This document shows positions 1 to 8,626 of a stretch of 64,000 nucleotides of DNA, one piece after another. Positions within the stretch are counted from its first letter, which is position 1. Each line of letters starts with the position of its first letter. Made by a program: the position numbers and the translations under genes. The stretch lies in assembly GCF_001956985.1 (NCBI RefSeq), contig NZ_CP019082.1, forward strand, positions 6,944,001-7,008,000. Direction: 5' to 3'. Origin of the DNA: Paludisphaera borealis (GTDB taxonomy: Bacteria > Planctomycetota > Planctomycetia > Isosphaerales > Isosphaeraceae). The notes under the pieces were generated by a model that saw only the letters and a list, made by a program, of their open reading frames with translations, ran no database searches and had not been told where the DNA came from.

Positions 1-85
1 CGCCTACGTCCTTGCTGGAGGACGTAGCAAGGTTCGCGGCGGTCTGACAAACACGATCGCTCGCCCATTGCTCGGGAGGTTGGTC

Positions 86-2398
86 ATGTCGCAGACACGC
101 GGGGCTCTGTTCCGGCTGACGCTCGGATTGGTCGTCGGGTCCGTCGCTCTGACCGTGGCCGGCCCCAGGACGGCCGACGCGGCGGTGACGCGCGAGGAGG
201 TCGAGCGGGCGATTCGCGAGGGCGTCCGCTTCCTCATCAAGGAGCAGAAGGAGAACGGCTCCTGGCAGGATTACAACGACGGCAGGTTCAAGACGGGGGT
301 CACGAGCCTGGTCACGCTGGCGTTGCTCACGGCCGGCGAGAAGCCCGATTCGCCGGCCATACTCAAAGCCGTCGCCTACCTGAGGGGCTTCCGCCCCGGC
401 CAGCTCGACAGCACTTACACCATCGCGCTCCAGACGATGGTCTTCGCCGGCGTCGCCCCCGAGAAAGACGGCAACCGCATCTTGGCGAACGTCGACTGGC
501 TCGAGCGCGCCCAGATCCGGCCCGACGCCGCCCCCTCATCGCGTGGCGCATGGCCTTATGGCATAGGCCGGCACGAAGGCGTCGACAATTCGAACTCCCA
601 GTACGCGCTGCTGGGTCTGCACGCGGCGTCGGAGGTCGGCGCCGCCGTCAATCCGGAGGTCTGGAATCTCGCTCGATCGTATTGGCAGGGCGCCCAGCAG
701 GCCGACGGCGGCTGGGGCTACCACTTTCGCGACCAGCACTCGACCGCCAGCATGACCGCCGCCGGCGTTTCCAGCCTGGTGATCACCGGCCTGAGGCGGT
801 ACCAGGGCGCCGAGCACATCGAAGGCGGGACCATCCACAACTGCGGCAAGGGGGGCGATAACATCAACCTCGGGCGCGGGATCAACTGGCTGGCCAACAA
901 CTTCTCCGTCGGCCAGAACTTCGGCCTCGGCCAGCAGTGGCGGCACTATTACTTGTACGGCCTGGAACGGGCCGGCCGGCTCGCCGGCCTCCGCTTCTTC
1001 GGCGAGCACGATTGGTATCGCGAAGGCGCGGAGAAGCTCGTCCACGAGCAAGACCGGCTCTCGGGCTTCTGGCGCGGGGGGGGAGGGGAAAGCCCGCTGC
1101 TGGCCACCAGCTTCGCCCTCCTGTTCCTGTCCAAGGGCCGCGCGCCGGTCCTGGTCAACAAGCTGGTGCACGGCCCACGGGGCGACTGGAACCACGACGT
1201 CGACGACGTCCGCAACCTCGTCAACCTCGTCTCGCAAGACTGGAAGAACCTGTTGACCTGGCAGTTCGTCAACCCCGCCGAGGCCACCGTCGAGGACATG
1301 CTCCAGGCTCCCATCGTCTTCTTCAACGGCCACGCGGAGCCGGTGTTCACCGCCGTCGGCGAACGCCGGCTCCGCGTGTACGTCGAGCAAGGGGGCTTCA
1401 TCATCGCCGACGCCTGCTGCAACAGCCCGATATTCCACGAGGGCTTCCTGAAGCTCATGAAGCGGGTCTTCCCCGAGGAGGAATACAAGCTCAAGCCGCT
1501 CTCCGACGACCACCCCGTCTGGCGCGCCAAGCACCTCCTGAGCCCGACCGCCTATCCGCTCTGGGGCATCGAGCACGGCTGCCGGACCGTGGTGATCTAC
1601 TCGCCCAAGGACCTCTCCTGCTTCTGGAACCAGCTCGAACGTTCCGAGCGCGACAAGCAAAACACCGCCATCCTCAAGGCCGCCAAGGTCGGTCAGAACA
1701 TCATCGACTACGCCACCGGCCGCGAGCTGCCCGCCGACAAGCTGATGGCCCGCGAGGTCCACGACTTCAAGGTCGACGCCCCCAAGCGCGGCGCGCTGCG
1801 GATCGCCAAGCTCGAACATCCCGGCGACTGGAACATCGCCCCGCTGGCGATCCCCAACCTGATGTCCGTGCTCAGCAAGCCCCCGTTGAACTTCGACGTC
1901 ACCATTTCCCAGAAGCCTCTCCGGCCGACCGACCCCAACCTGATCTACTACCCGCTGGTCTACGTCCACGGCCGCGCCGCGGCGTCGTTCTCCAAGGAAG
2001 ACCTCGACGCCCTCCGCAAGCACGTCGACCCCGGCGGCGGCACGATCTTCGCCGACGCCGCCTGCGGCAGCCCCGCATTCGACGCCTCGTTCCGCCGACT
2101 CGCCGCCGAGCTGTTCCCCAACAACCCCCTCGTCCCCATCCCCAAGGACGACGAACTCCTCTCCACCAGGGTCTACTTCGACCTCAAGGACGCGCAGTAC
2201 ACCAAGGCCGCCGGCGGAGCCAAGGACTACCCCCAGCTCGAAGGGGTCAAAATCAACGGACACTGGTCGATCATCTACTCCAAGTACGACATCGGCTGCG
2301 CCCTCGAACGCCACTCGGCCCTCGACTGCAAAGGCTACAACTACGACAGCGCCCTGCGGATCGCCGCCAACATCGTCATCTACTCGACCTTGCCGTAG
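86..2398 (+). CDS. Secreted prenyltransferase/squalene-cyclase-repeat protein with two DUF4159-like domains
   Basis: A 770-aa exported protein. The start is ATG 86, preceded by GGGAGG at 74-79; a TTG at 68 in frame has no such site. Residues 1-33 form a signal peptide ending TADAA. Residues about 40-350 carry alpha-alpha barrel repeats of the squalene cyclase/prenyltransferase type, with QxxxGxW-like motifs (QKENGSW near 53, QADGGWGY near 205). Residues about 400-555 and 598-770 both resemble DUF4159 (hydrophobic strand, a GGF/GGT-I-ADA-C segment, then a C-rich end), so the domain appears duplicated. The acidic motif of true cyclases was not seen, so enzymatic activity is doubtful and a binding or scaffold role is as likely. 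It ends 1 bp from the convergent photolyase. Architecture is seen; function is unknown. Confidence 0.85.
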   Translation: MSQTRGALFRLTLGLVVGSVALTVAGPRTADAAVTREEVERAIREGVRFLIKEQKENGSWQDYNDGRFKTGVTSLVTLALLTAGEKPDSPAILKAVAYLRGFRPGQLDSTYTIALQTMVFAGVAPEKDGNRILANVDWLERAQIRPDAAPSSRGAWPYGIGRHEGVDNSNSQYALLGLHAASEVGAAVNPEVWNLARSYWQGAQQADGGWGYHFRDQHSTASMTAAGVSSLVITGLRRYQGAEHIEGGTIHNCGKGGDNINLGRGINWLANNFSVGQNFGLGQQWRHYYLYGLERAGRLAGLRFFGEHDWYREGAEKLVHEQDRLSGFWRGGGGESPLLATSFALLFLSKGRAPVLVNKLVHGPRGDWNHDVDDVRNLVNLVSQDWKNLLTWQFVNPAEATVEDMLQAPIVFFNGHAEPVFTAVGERRLRVYVEQGGFIIADACCNSPIFHEGFLKLMKRVFPEEEYKLKPLSDDHPVWRAKHLLSPTAYPLWGIEHGCRTVVIYSPKDLSCFWNQLERSERDKQNTAILKAAKVGQNIIDYATGRELPADKLMAREVHDFKVDAPKRGALRIAKLEHPGDWNIAPLAIPNLMSVLSKPPLNFDVTISQKPLRPTDPNLIYYPLVYVHGRAAASFSKEDLDALRKHVDPGGGTIFADAACGSPAFDASFRRLAAELFPNNPLVPIPKDDELLSTRVYFDLKDAQYTKAAGGAKDYPQLEGVKINGHWSIIYSKYDIGCALERHSALDCKGYNYDSALRIAANIVIYSTLP

Positions 2399-2399
2399 C

Positions 2400-3815
2400 C
2401 TAACTTTCGAGTCGCCTGGCGCGGCCCGCTTCGATCTCCCGCACCCGCGCGATGTACCCGGCCGAGTCGAATTTCTTGCGCGTACTCTCGTAGCTCATGA
2501 ACCGGACTGTGCCGAAGATCGGCCGCGAGGGCCAGGGGCGATCATGCTTGCCGCCGATCGCCCAGGCCACGCCGGCGTAGCCGTTGGGATCACGGCCATC
2601 CATCTCGTAGCGGTCGTTGAGATCGATCGCGATCTCGAATGCCCGCTCGGCGCTCGGGGTCCATTCGAGGATCTTCTTGGCCCAGTACATACGCAGATAG
2701 TTGTGCATTCTTCCGGTGAGCAACATCTCCTTCTGCGCGGCGTTCCAGAGCGGGTCGTGGGTCTCGCCGGCTTCGAGCTGCTTCGCGGTGTAATGAAACG
2801 GCCGGGGATCGTCGGCGTGATCGGCGAGCGTGTTTCTCGCCCATTCGGGGCAGCCGGCCAGCGAGTCGTAGTCCGGATTCCGGGATACGAAGTTGACCGC
2901 CAGTTCGCGACGAACGATCAGCTCTTCTAGAAGCACGTCGATCCCCTCGCGGGGCCCTTCGGAATTGAGCGCCGCCAGAGCGATCGTCAGCGGGCTGATG
3001 TGCCCGAAATGCAGGTGCGCCGAAAGCTCGGTCGTGGAGTAGGGGGTGGGCTCGTTCCGCCCTTCCGCGTATCGGACCAGCCGCTCGTCAAGGAACCGCT
3101 TCAACCGCCGCATCGCCTCGCCCGTCCCTCCGACGTAACCGGCGACCTCCGAAGCTCCTCCGACCTTCAAGTGATGCATGAGCGCGTTGGGCTCGATCCT
3201 CTCCCCCTGGGGGAGCCCTTTCGGCAAAACGTGCTGGGCCTTGATGTTCGGCAAAGGCTTCAGGTAGTCCTCCCAGACTCTGTGGAGCTTGGGACGCAGA
3301 GTCCGCGCCGCGTACTCCTCGCGAGGAAAAAGCGACGTAGGGACCACCACGTCGGCGTCGACCAGGTGGAACGGGACTGCCAGGCCGCGCGCGACCGACT
3401 CCCGCCATCGCCTTCCTACCAGCACCGGGTTCTCGTCGCCGACGACGAACGCCGCGCCCACTTCCTCGGCGAAGGCGGGTACGACTTCGTCGGGGCTGCC
3501 GAGCCGGACCACGAGGGGGACGCCACGCTGATTGAGATCGTCTTTAGCATCGACGAGGCCTTCGACCAGGAAGCGATAATGCCTGCGCTGGGCGCCCGGA
3601 AAATCGGCGGTGAGAGCGAAGACCGCGACGACCGGCTTGCCGATCGCGTTGCCGATGGCGATCGCCATGTTCAATGCGGGATTATCAACACCTCGCTGGG
3701 CTCGTTGCATCCAGTACAAGACGCAAGCACGATCTAGGTCCGGGACTCCCGGCCGGATCGTCCGGACGCGAGGATGGGGTTCCAGGAGGCGGGAGAGACT
3801 GGGTTGGGCGGCCAT
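2400..3815 (-). CDS. phr: Class II deoxyribodipyrimidine (CPD) photolyase
   Basis: A 471-aa flavoprotein that splits cyclobutane pyrimidine dimers using light energy. The N-terminal Rossmann part carries the class II signature VLYWMQRAQRGVDNPAL (near residues 32-48). The C-terminal FAD-binding part has MHNYLRMYWAKKILEW, then DLNDRYEMDGRDPNGY and the AWAIGGKHDRPW segment, all typical of class II rather than class I enzymes. Length matches the family. The start is ATG at 3815. The gene faces away from the inositol-phosphate synthase across a 290-bp divergent promoter region and converges on the upstream neighbour with 1 bp between stop codons. No sign of truncation. Confidence 0.95.
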   Translation of the reverse strand: MAAQPSLSRLLEPHPRVRTIRPGVPDLDRACVLYWMQRAQRGVDNPALNMAIAIGNAIGKPVVAVFALTADFPGAQRRHYRFLVEGLVDAKDDLNQRGVPLVVRLGSPDEVVPAFAEEVGAAFVVGDENPVLVGRRWRESVARGLAVPFHLVDADVVVPTSLFPREEYAARTLRPKLHRVWEDYLKPLPNIKAQHVLPKGLPQGERIEPNALMHHLKVGGASEVAGYVGGTGEAMRRLKRFLDERLVRYAEGRNEPTPYSTTELSAHLHFGHISPLTIALAALNSEGPREGIDVLLEELIVRRELAVNFVSRNPDYDSLAGCPEWARNTLADHADDPRPFHYTAKQLEAGETHDPLWNAAQKEMLLTGRMHNYLRMYWAKKILEWTPSAERAFEIAIDLNDRYEMDGRDPNGYAGVAWAIGGKHDRPWPSRPIFGTVRFMSYESTRKKFDSAGYIARVREIEAGRARRLES

Positions 3816-3930
3816 TTGTCACTCTCGTAAATGCTAACGGACTGACGGCCGGCCCGCATCCAATGTTCAGCTTGTCGGGTGTGTTCCGAGTATTCTAGGC
3901 GATCGGCCAGGTGGGCGGGGTCGCCGTGGG

Positions 3931-3959
3931 TTGAAGGGCCGGGGATTCGGGGCCATAAT
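3931..3959 (+). promoter_or_regulatory. Candidate sigma-70-type promoter of the inositol-phosphate synthase operon
   Basis: TTGAAG (3931-3936) and CATAAT (3954-3959) are separated by exactly 17 bp, giving a near-consensus -35/-10 pair about 150 bp upstream of ATG 4108. Transcription would begin near 3966, leaving a leader of about 140 nt. Assigned by eye from consensus only. Confidence 0.45.
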
Positions 3960-4107
3960 GATCTTATGAATCGTCTCGGATCAAGCTGGTCCGAGTTTCG
4001 ATCACCCTCCCCGGTCACCGCCCGGCTTGCCGCCGCCATCCATTGATGATCGCGTCAGGCCGCCGGCCGCCCCGAGATCCGTCCCTCCTGCAACAGGTGA
4101 AGTGAAA

Positions 4108-5322
4108 ATGGCACGTCGTCGCGTCGGACTCTGGCTGGTCGGAGCGTTTGGCGGAGTGGGTACGACCATCACGCTCGGTCTTGCGACGATGGCTCGCGGC
4201 CTGGTGGATCAAACCGGCCTGGTCACGGATCTTCCCGACTTCCGTGAACTTTCGCTGCCGGAGCCGGGCGACTTCGTGGTCGGCGGCCACGAGATCCGGC
4301 GGACGTCGTTCCAAGAATCGGCCGAGGAGTTCCGCCGCAACACGGGGGTGTTCGACGCCTCGTGGCTGAGCGCCTGCCGCGACGACCTGGCCGCCGCCTC
4401 GTCGCGGGTCCGCCCCGGTCCCAAGCTGGGCCTCGGCCCGGCCATCGCCCGGCTGGCCGACTGGGAAACCGAATCCGAGCCCGCCACCGCCCGCCAGGCG
4501 ATCGACCGCATCAAGGCCGACATCGCAGCGTTCGTGAAAGCCGAGAAGATCGACCACCTGATCGTCCTCAACGTGGCCAGCACCGAGGCCCCGTTCGGCA
4601 TCGGCGAGCCGCACCAGACGATGGCCGCCCTGAACGGCTCGCTGTCGCGGACCGACGCCTTGATCCTGCCGGCGAGCAGCCACTACGCCCTCGCCGCCCT
4701 GGAAGAAGGCCACACGTATCTGAACTTCACCCCTAGCCTGGGCGCTTCGTTCCCCGCCGCCTGGGAGCTGGCCGAGACAACCGGCTCGCTGTTCGGCGGC
4801 AAGGACGGCAAGACCGGCGAGACGCTGATGAAGACTGTGCTCGCCCCGATGTTCGCCGCCCGCAACTTCAAGGTGATGAGCTGGGTCGGCCACAACATCT
4901 TCGGCAACCGTGACGGCGTGGTGCTCGACGATCCGAACAACAAGTCTTCGAAGGTCGAGACCAAGGACAAGGTGATCACCGAGATCCTCGGCTACAAGCC
5001 GGCCTCGGTCGTTTCGATCGAGTACGTCCCCGACATGGGCGACTGGAAGACGGCGTGGGACCACATCCACTTCAAGGGCTTCCTCGGAACCAAGATGGTC
5101 CTCCAGTTCATATGGCAAGGCTGCGACAGCCTGCTCGCCGCCCCGCTCGGCGTCGACCTCGCCCGCCTCGCCGACCTCGAAAAGCAGCGCGGCGGCAAGG
5201 GCCTGATGCGCCACCTGTCCTGCTTCTTCAAGGGCCCCGAAGGCGACGACGAGAACGATTTCTTCAAGCAGTACGCCCGACTCGAAGAATACGTCGCCTC
5301 GCTGCGGGCGAAGACGAAGTAA
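4108..5322 (+). CDS. Inositol-3-phosphate synthase (myo-inositol-1-phosphate synthase family)
   Basis: A 404-aa cytosolic enzyme of the family that cyclises glucose 6-phosphate to inositol phosphate using tightly bound NAD. The Gly-rich NAD motif VGAFGGVGTT lies at residues 9-20. Later segments typical of the family are LNVASTEAP, GGKDGKTGETLMKT, VLDDPNNKSSKVETKDK (the lysine-rich active-site loop) and KTAWDHIHFKGFLG. ATG 4108 is chosen because AGGTGAAG lies at 4095-4102; the frame is open further up from 4027 without a better site. It is the first gene of an operon with two TIM-barrel proteins and an EboC-like UbiA protein, so its cyclitol may feed a dedicated pathway rather than general phospholipid synthesis; that link is inference. 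Confidence 0.93.
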   Translation: MARRRVGLWLVGAFGGVGTTITLGLATMARGLVDQTGLVTDLPDFRELSLPEPGDFVVGGHEIRRTSFQESAEEFRRNTGVFDASWLSACRDDLAAASSRVRPGPKLGLGPAIARLADWETESEPATARQAIDRIKADIAAFVKAEKIDHLIVLNVASTEAPFGIGEPHQTMAALNGSLSRTDALILPASSHYALAALEEGHTYLNFTPSLGASFPAAWELAETTGSLFGGKDGKTGETLMKTVLAPMFAARNFKVMSWVGHNIFGNRDGVVLDDPNNKSSKVETKDKVITEILGYKPASVVSIEYVPDMGDWKTAWDHIHFKGFLGTKMVLQFIWQGCDSLLAAPLGVDLARLADLEKQRGGKGLMRHLSCFFKGPEGDDENDFFKQYARLEEYVASLRAKTK

Positions 5323-5380
5323 GGCCCTCCACCCGAGAAACAAGACTCGTTACATCCACCCCGCCGACGGATACTCGCCC

Positions 5381-6217
5381 GTGAAACTCGCTTTCAGCTC
5401 CAACGCGTATCTCCGCCATCCGTTCGACGAAACCGCGGAGCGGATCGCGGCGATCGGCTACCAGGGGCTCGAACTCCTGGCCGACGTGCCGCACGCCTGG
5501 CCGGCCGGCTTGCTGGAAGGCCCCAAGCGGGCCATCCGCGAGACGATGGCCAGGACCGGCTTGCAGTTCTCGAACGTCAACGCGTTCATGATGAACGCGG
5601 TCAACGACCACCGTCAGCCGTACTGGCATCCTTCCTTCATCGAGCCCGACCCGAACTACCGCCGGGTCCGGATCGATCACACCCGCCGCGCACTCGAACT
5701 CTGCGCCGAGCTGGGAGCGCCGCACATCACGACCGAGCCCGGCGGCCCCATCGCCCCCGGCCAGACGCGACAAGAGGCTCTCGACCTGTTCGTCGAGGTC
5801 CTCAAACCCCTGGCCGAGCACGCCGAAAAAGTCGGCGTCCTGCTCCTGATCGAGCCCGAGCCCGACCTGTTGCTCGAACGGACCGACCAGTACGTCGAAT
5901 TGGCCGACCGCGTGAATTCGCCGGCGCTGGGCCTGAACTTCGACGTCGGCCACGCCTACTGCATGAGCGAAGACCTGCCGAAAGCCATCGCCGCGCTCGC
6001 GCCTTACACGCGGCACTACCACCTGGAAGACATCGCCGCGACGCGGGTCCATCATCACCTGCCTCCCGGCGACGGCGCGATCGACTTCGCCGAGGTGATC
6101 GCCGCGATCCGCAAGACGGGCTACGACGGCTGGCTGACGGTCGAGCTCTATCCGTCCCAGGAGAACCCCGACGAGGCCGCTCGCCAGGCCTACAACGTCT
6201 TGAAGCCGCTGATCTGA
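5381..6217 (+). CDS. TIM-barrel sugar phosphate isomerase/epimerase-like protein
   Basis: A 278-aa xylose-isomerase-like TIM-barrel protein (AP_endonuc_2 superfamily). It opens MKLAFSSNAY and carries metal-ligand-type motifs LLIEPEPD (around residue 148), NFDVGHAYC (around 187) and YHLEDIAA (around 207), plus the C-terminal TVELYP strand. The start is GTG 5381. Its stop overlaps the ATG of the UbiA gene by one base (TGATG at 6215-6219), so the two are likely translationally coupled. Members of this family isomerise or epimerise phosphorylated sugars or inositols. Given the inositol-phosphate synthase 58 bp upstream, a cyclitol or derivative is the likely substrate, but the reaction cannot be named from sequence. 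Confidence 0.88.
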   Translation: MKLAFSSNAYLRHPFDETAERIAAIGYQGLELLADVPHAWPAGLLEGPKRAIRETMARTGLQFSNVNAFMMNAVNDHRQPYWHPSFIEPDPNYRRVRIDHTRRALELCAELGAPHITTEPGGPIAPGQTRQEALDLFVEVLKPLAEHAEKVGVLLLIEPEPDLLLERTDQYVELADRVNSPALGLNFDVGHAYCMSEDLPKAIAALAPYTRHYHLEDIAATRVHHHLPPGDGAIDFAEVIAAIRKTGYDGWLTVELYPSQENPDEAARQAYNVLKPLI

Positions 6218-7134
6218 TGCGACGATCCGTCTTCCCGCTGCTCCAGTTGATCCGACTCCCCAACGTTGCCGCCGCCGGGGCCGACAGCCTCGCCGGCTGG
6301 CTGCTCATCGGCGGCGCGCTGAACGCGCCAGCGCGCTGGCTGCCGCTGGTCGGCGCGTCAATGAGCCTGTACGCGGCGGGCATGGCGCTCAACGACTGGT
6401 TCGACGTCGAGGTCGACCGCCTCGAACGCCCCGCTCGCCCGCTCCCTTCCGGCCGCGTCTCGCCGCGCGTCGCCGCCGGGATCGGCTGGGGAGGGCTCGC
6501 GCTGGGCCTCTTGCTCGCCGCCGCCGGAGCAGGGGGGGCCGTCGCGACCCTGATCGTCGCCGCGCTCCTGGCGATCGCAATCGTCGGGTACAACGCGGGA
6601 CTCAAGCACACGATTCTCGGTCCCGAGGTTATGGGCTCGTGCCGGGGCCTCAACATGCTGCTGGGCATGAGCGCGGCGCCTGCCCTGGGAGGCCCCGCCG
6701 CGTGGCTGGCGGCCGGGTCGTTCGGCCTGTTCGTCGCCGGCGTGACCTGGATCAGTCGTTCCGAAACGAAGACGGGCGAAACCCGCAACCTGCTGATCGG
6801 CCTGGCGATCCAGAACCTGGCGTTCCTCGGGCTGGCCGGCGCGGCCCTCAGCCCCCGAAGGTTTCCTGCGCCGCCGGTCGATCCGCCGTTGATCCCGCTG
6901 GAAGGGCTTTTGGTCCTCGTCGTCGTCGCCCTGACGGTCAACCTGGCGGCCTCTCGCGCCCTAAGAGAGCCGTCGCCCCGATTCTTGCAAGGGGCCGTCA
7001 AGACGGGCGTGCTGTCCCTGGTCTGGATCGACGTGGCTCTCGTCGCCTCGATCCGGGGGCCGCAGGCCGCGCTCGCCGTCGCGCTCTTCTGGCCTCCAGC
7101 GTTCGTCCTGGCCCGCTGGCTCTACTCGACCTGA
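6217..7134 (+). CDS. UbiA-family prenyltransferase, EboC-like
   Basis: A 305-aa integral membrane protein with about eight or nine hydrophobic segments. The first polyprenyl-diphosphate-binding motif NDWFDVEVD lies at residues 59-67 and is followed by RPARPLPSGRVSP, as in UbiA enzymes. The segment MGSCRGLNMLLGM at about 139-151 and TWISRSETKTGE at about 172-183 are like those I know from EboC proteins rather than from UbiA or MenA. The second aspartate motif is weak, as in that subfamily. It overlaps the upstream isomerase by one base and is followed 15 bp later by another TIM-barrel gene. The inferred role is prenylation of a polar, possibly cyclitol-derived, head group in the membrane. Confidence 0.85.
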   Translation: MRRSVFPLLQLIRLPNVAAAGADSLAGWLLIGGALNAPARWLPLVGASMSLYAAGMALNDWFDVEVDRLERPARPLPSGRVSPRVAAGIGWGGLALGLLLAAAGAGGAVATLIVAALLAIAIVGYNAGLKHTILGPEVMGSCRGLNMLLGMSAAPALGGPAAWLAAGSFGLFVAGVTWISRSETKTGETRNLLIGLAIQNLAFLGLAGAALSPRRFPAPPVDPPLIPLEGLLVLVVVALTVNLAASRALREPSPRFLQGAVKTGVLSLVWIDVALVASIRGPQAALAVALFWPPAFVLARWLYST

Positions 7135-7149
7135 GGGAGGACGCCCGAG

Positions 7150-7986
7150 ATGCGTCTGGGATACAACACGAACGGACTCGCCCACCACCGGCTGACCGAC
7201 GCCGTCGCGCTGCTGGCTGACGAGGGCTACCAGAGCGTGGCGATCACGCTCGACGCCGCCGCGCTCGATCCCTACGACGACCCGTCGGATCTCGCCCGCC
7301 AGACGGCCGAGATCCGCCGCCTGCTCGACCGCCACGGCCTCGGCCGGGTGGTCGAGACCGGCGCGCGTTTCCTGCTCAACCCCCGGCTCAAGCACGACCC
7401 GACCCTGATGGACCCCGACCCCGCCCGCCGGGCCGTCCGGGTCGACTTCCTCCGCCGCGCCGTCGACCTGGCCGTGGAGCTGGATTCGGGCGTCGTCTCG
7501 TTCTGGTCGGGGATTCTCCGCGACGGCTCGTCCGAGGACGCCGCGATGGAACGACTGGCCAAGGCGCTCGGCCCCGTGATCACCCACGCCGAGACGCGCG
7601 GGGTTCGGCTGGCGTTCGAGCCCGAGCCGGGCATGTTCATCGACACGTTCAACCGCTTCGATCAGCTCGACCAGCGGATTCGACATCCCCTCTTCGACCT
7701 GACCGTCGACCTTGGGCACGTCCACTGCATCGAGTCCGGCGACGTCGCCGAACACGTCCGCCAGTGGGGGTCGCGAATCGCCAACGTCCACGTCGAAGAT
7801 ATGAATCGAGGTGTGCATGAACACCTCATGTTCGGCGAGGGGACGATGGACTTCCCGCCGATCCTCGAAGCCCTCCGGTCGGTCGGCTACTCGGGCGGCT
7901 TGCACGTCGAACTCAGCCGACATAGCCAGATGGGGGCCGACGCCGTGCGTCGGGCGCGGGATTTTTTGACGCCGATGCTCGACTGA
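7150..7986 (+). CDS. TIM-barrel sugar phosphate isomerase/epimerase-like protein (second copy in operon)
   Basis: A 278-aa xylose-isomerase-like TIM-barrel protein starting MRLGYNTNGLAHH, with GGGAGG just upstream (7135-7140). Motifs LAFEPEPGMFIDTF (around 155), LTVDLGHVHC (around 185) and NVHVEDMNRG (around 214) match the metal-binding strands of the superfamily. It is the same length as the product of 5381-6217 and shares its general plan but is clearly diverged, so the two are probably not recent duplicates. It is the last gene of the inositol-phosphate synthase operon. Proteins of this fold accompany EboC in other bacteria (EboE); whether this one is the counterpart is not certain. Confidence 0.87.
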   Translation: MRLGYNTNGLAHHRLTDAVALLADEGYQSVAITLDAAALDPYDDPSDLARQTAEIRRLLDRHGLGRVVETGARFLLNPRLKHDPTLMDPDPARRAVRVDFLRRAVDLAVELDSGVVSFWSGILRDGSSEDAAMERLAKALGPVITHAETRGVRLAFEPEPGMFIDTFNRFDQLDQRIRHPLFDLTVDLGHVHCIESGDVAEHVRQWGSRIANVHVEDMNRGVHEHLMFGEGTMDFPPILEALRSVGYSGGLHVELSRHSQMGADAVRRARDFLTPMLD

Positions 7987-8626
7987 ACGATGCCTCCGGG
8001 AAGCGCAAGTCACGATTTCTTGGACGAGGGTGTTGCAATTTCCGCCCAAAGAGTGATAAATTTTGAAATCCAGCCAGGTCTCTCATTTTCATCAGGAAAA
8101 CTCTTCGATCTGATCATCGACGTCACGCACCGAAGATCACGGATCAGTCGCTTTCTTGGTTCAACGCCTCGTGAACTCCTCTCTCCGTAACGGTAACGCC
8201 TTCTGATTTCGCGTTCATGGAACCTCGGCTCCGGTCCCAGACCGCCATCGAACCTGAGAGCACTCCAACCTCTCGCTGTCATCCGGTTCGAACGAGCGAT
8301 CCAGTAATTCGAATTCTTTCGGACATTTCCCCCGTCGAACGAAGTGTTTCGAATCGAGCGTCGCCCAAGCAGGCTTGAAATCCGACCCGCCCGGCGTTCT
8401 TGGCGCGGGTCGCGTCATCGAACCGCGATGCGTTCGGTCCGTGATCTTCCGCTCGCCAGGTGAGACGCCCAAATCTCGGTCGAGTCAGTCGTCGCCACTC
8501 GACGTCGACGATCAACTTCCGTTTTCCTGGTCATCTTCAGCTCGATCGATCGCGGTCGCGCCCTCTTTTCTTTTTTTCTTTCTCGTCCAGGTCATGACTT
8601 CGTCGTTTCGATGAAAGGTGCTCACC
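7987..8626. other. 640-bp intergenic region, no gene recognised
   Basis: This stretch separates the inositol-phosphate operon from the first DUF1559 module. It is less GC-rich than the flanking genes, and short open frames on both strands lack ribosome-binding sites and planctomycete-like codon use. A pyrimidine run (cttttctttttttctttctc) lies near 8564-8583, shortly before the downstream start. No riboswitch, tRNA or convincing terminator was recognised. Confidence 0.5.

Noticed and set aside
4-27. Hairpin CTACGTCCT/AGGACGTAG at the left edge as a terminator
   Set aside because: A 9-bp stem without a T-run and without a visible upstream gene; the context is cut off by the window edge.
536-2314. 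A 592-aa minus-strand frame opposite the DUF4159 gene
   Set aside because: Composition (Val, Gly, Asp, Glu) is that of an antisense shadow. The plus-strand frame has a signal peptide and recognisable domains.
4015-5343. Long minus-strand frame opposite the inositol-phosphate synthase
   Set aside because: Antisense shadow of a gene with clear family motifs.
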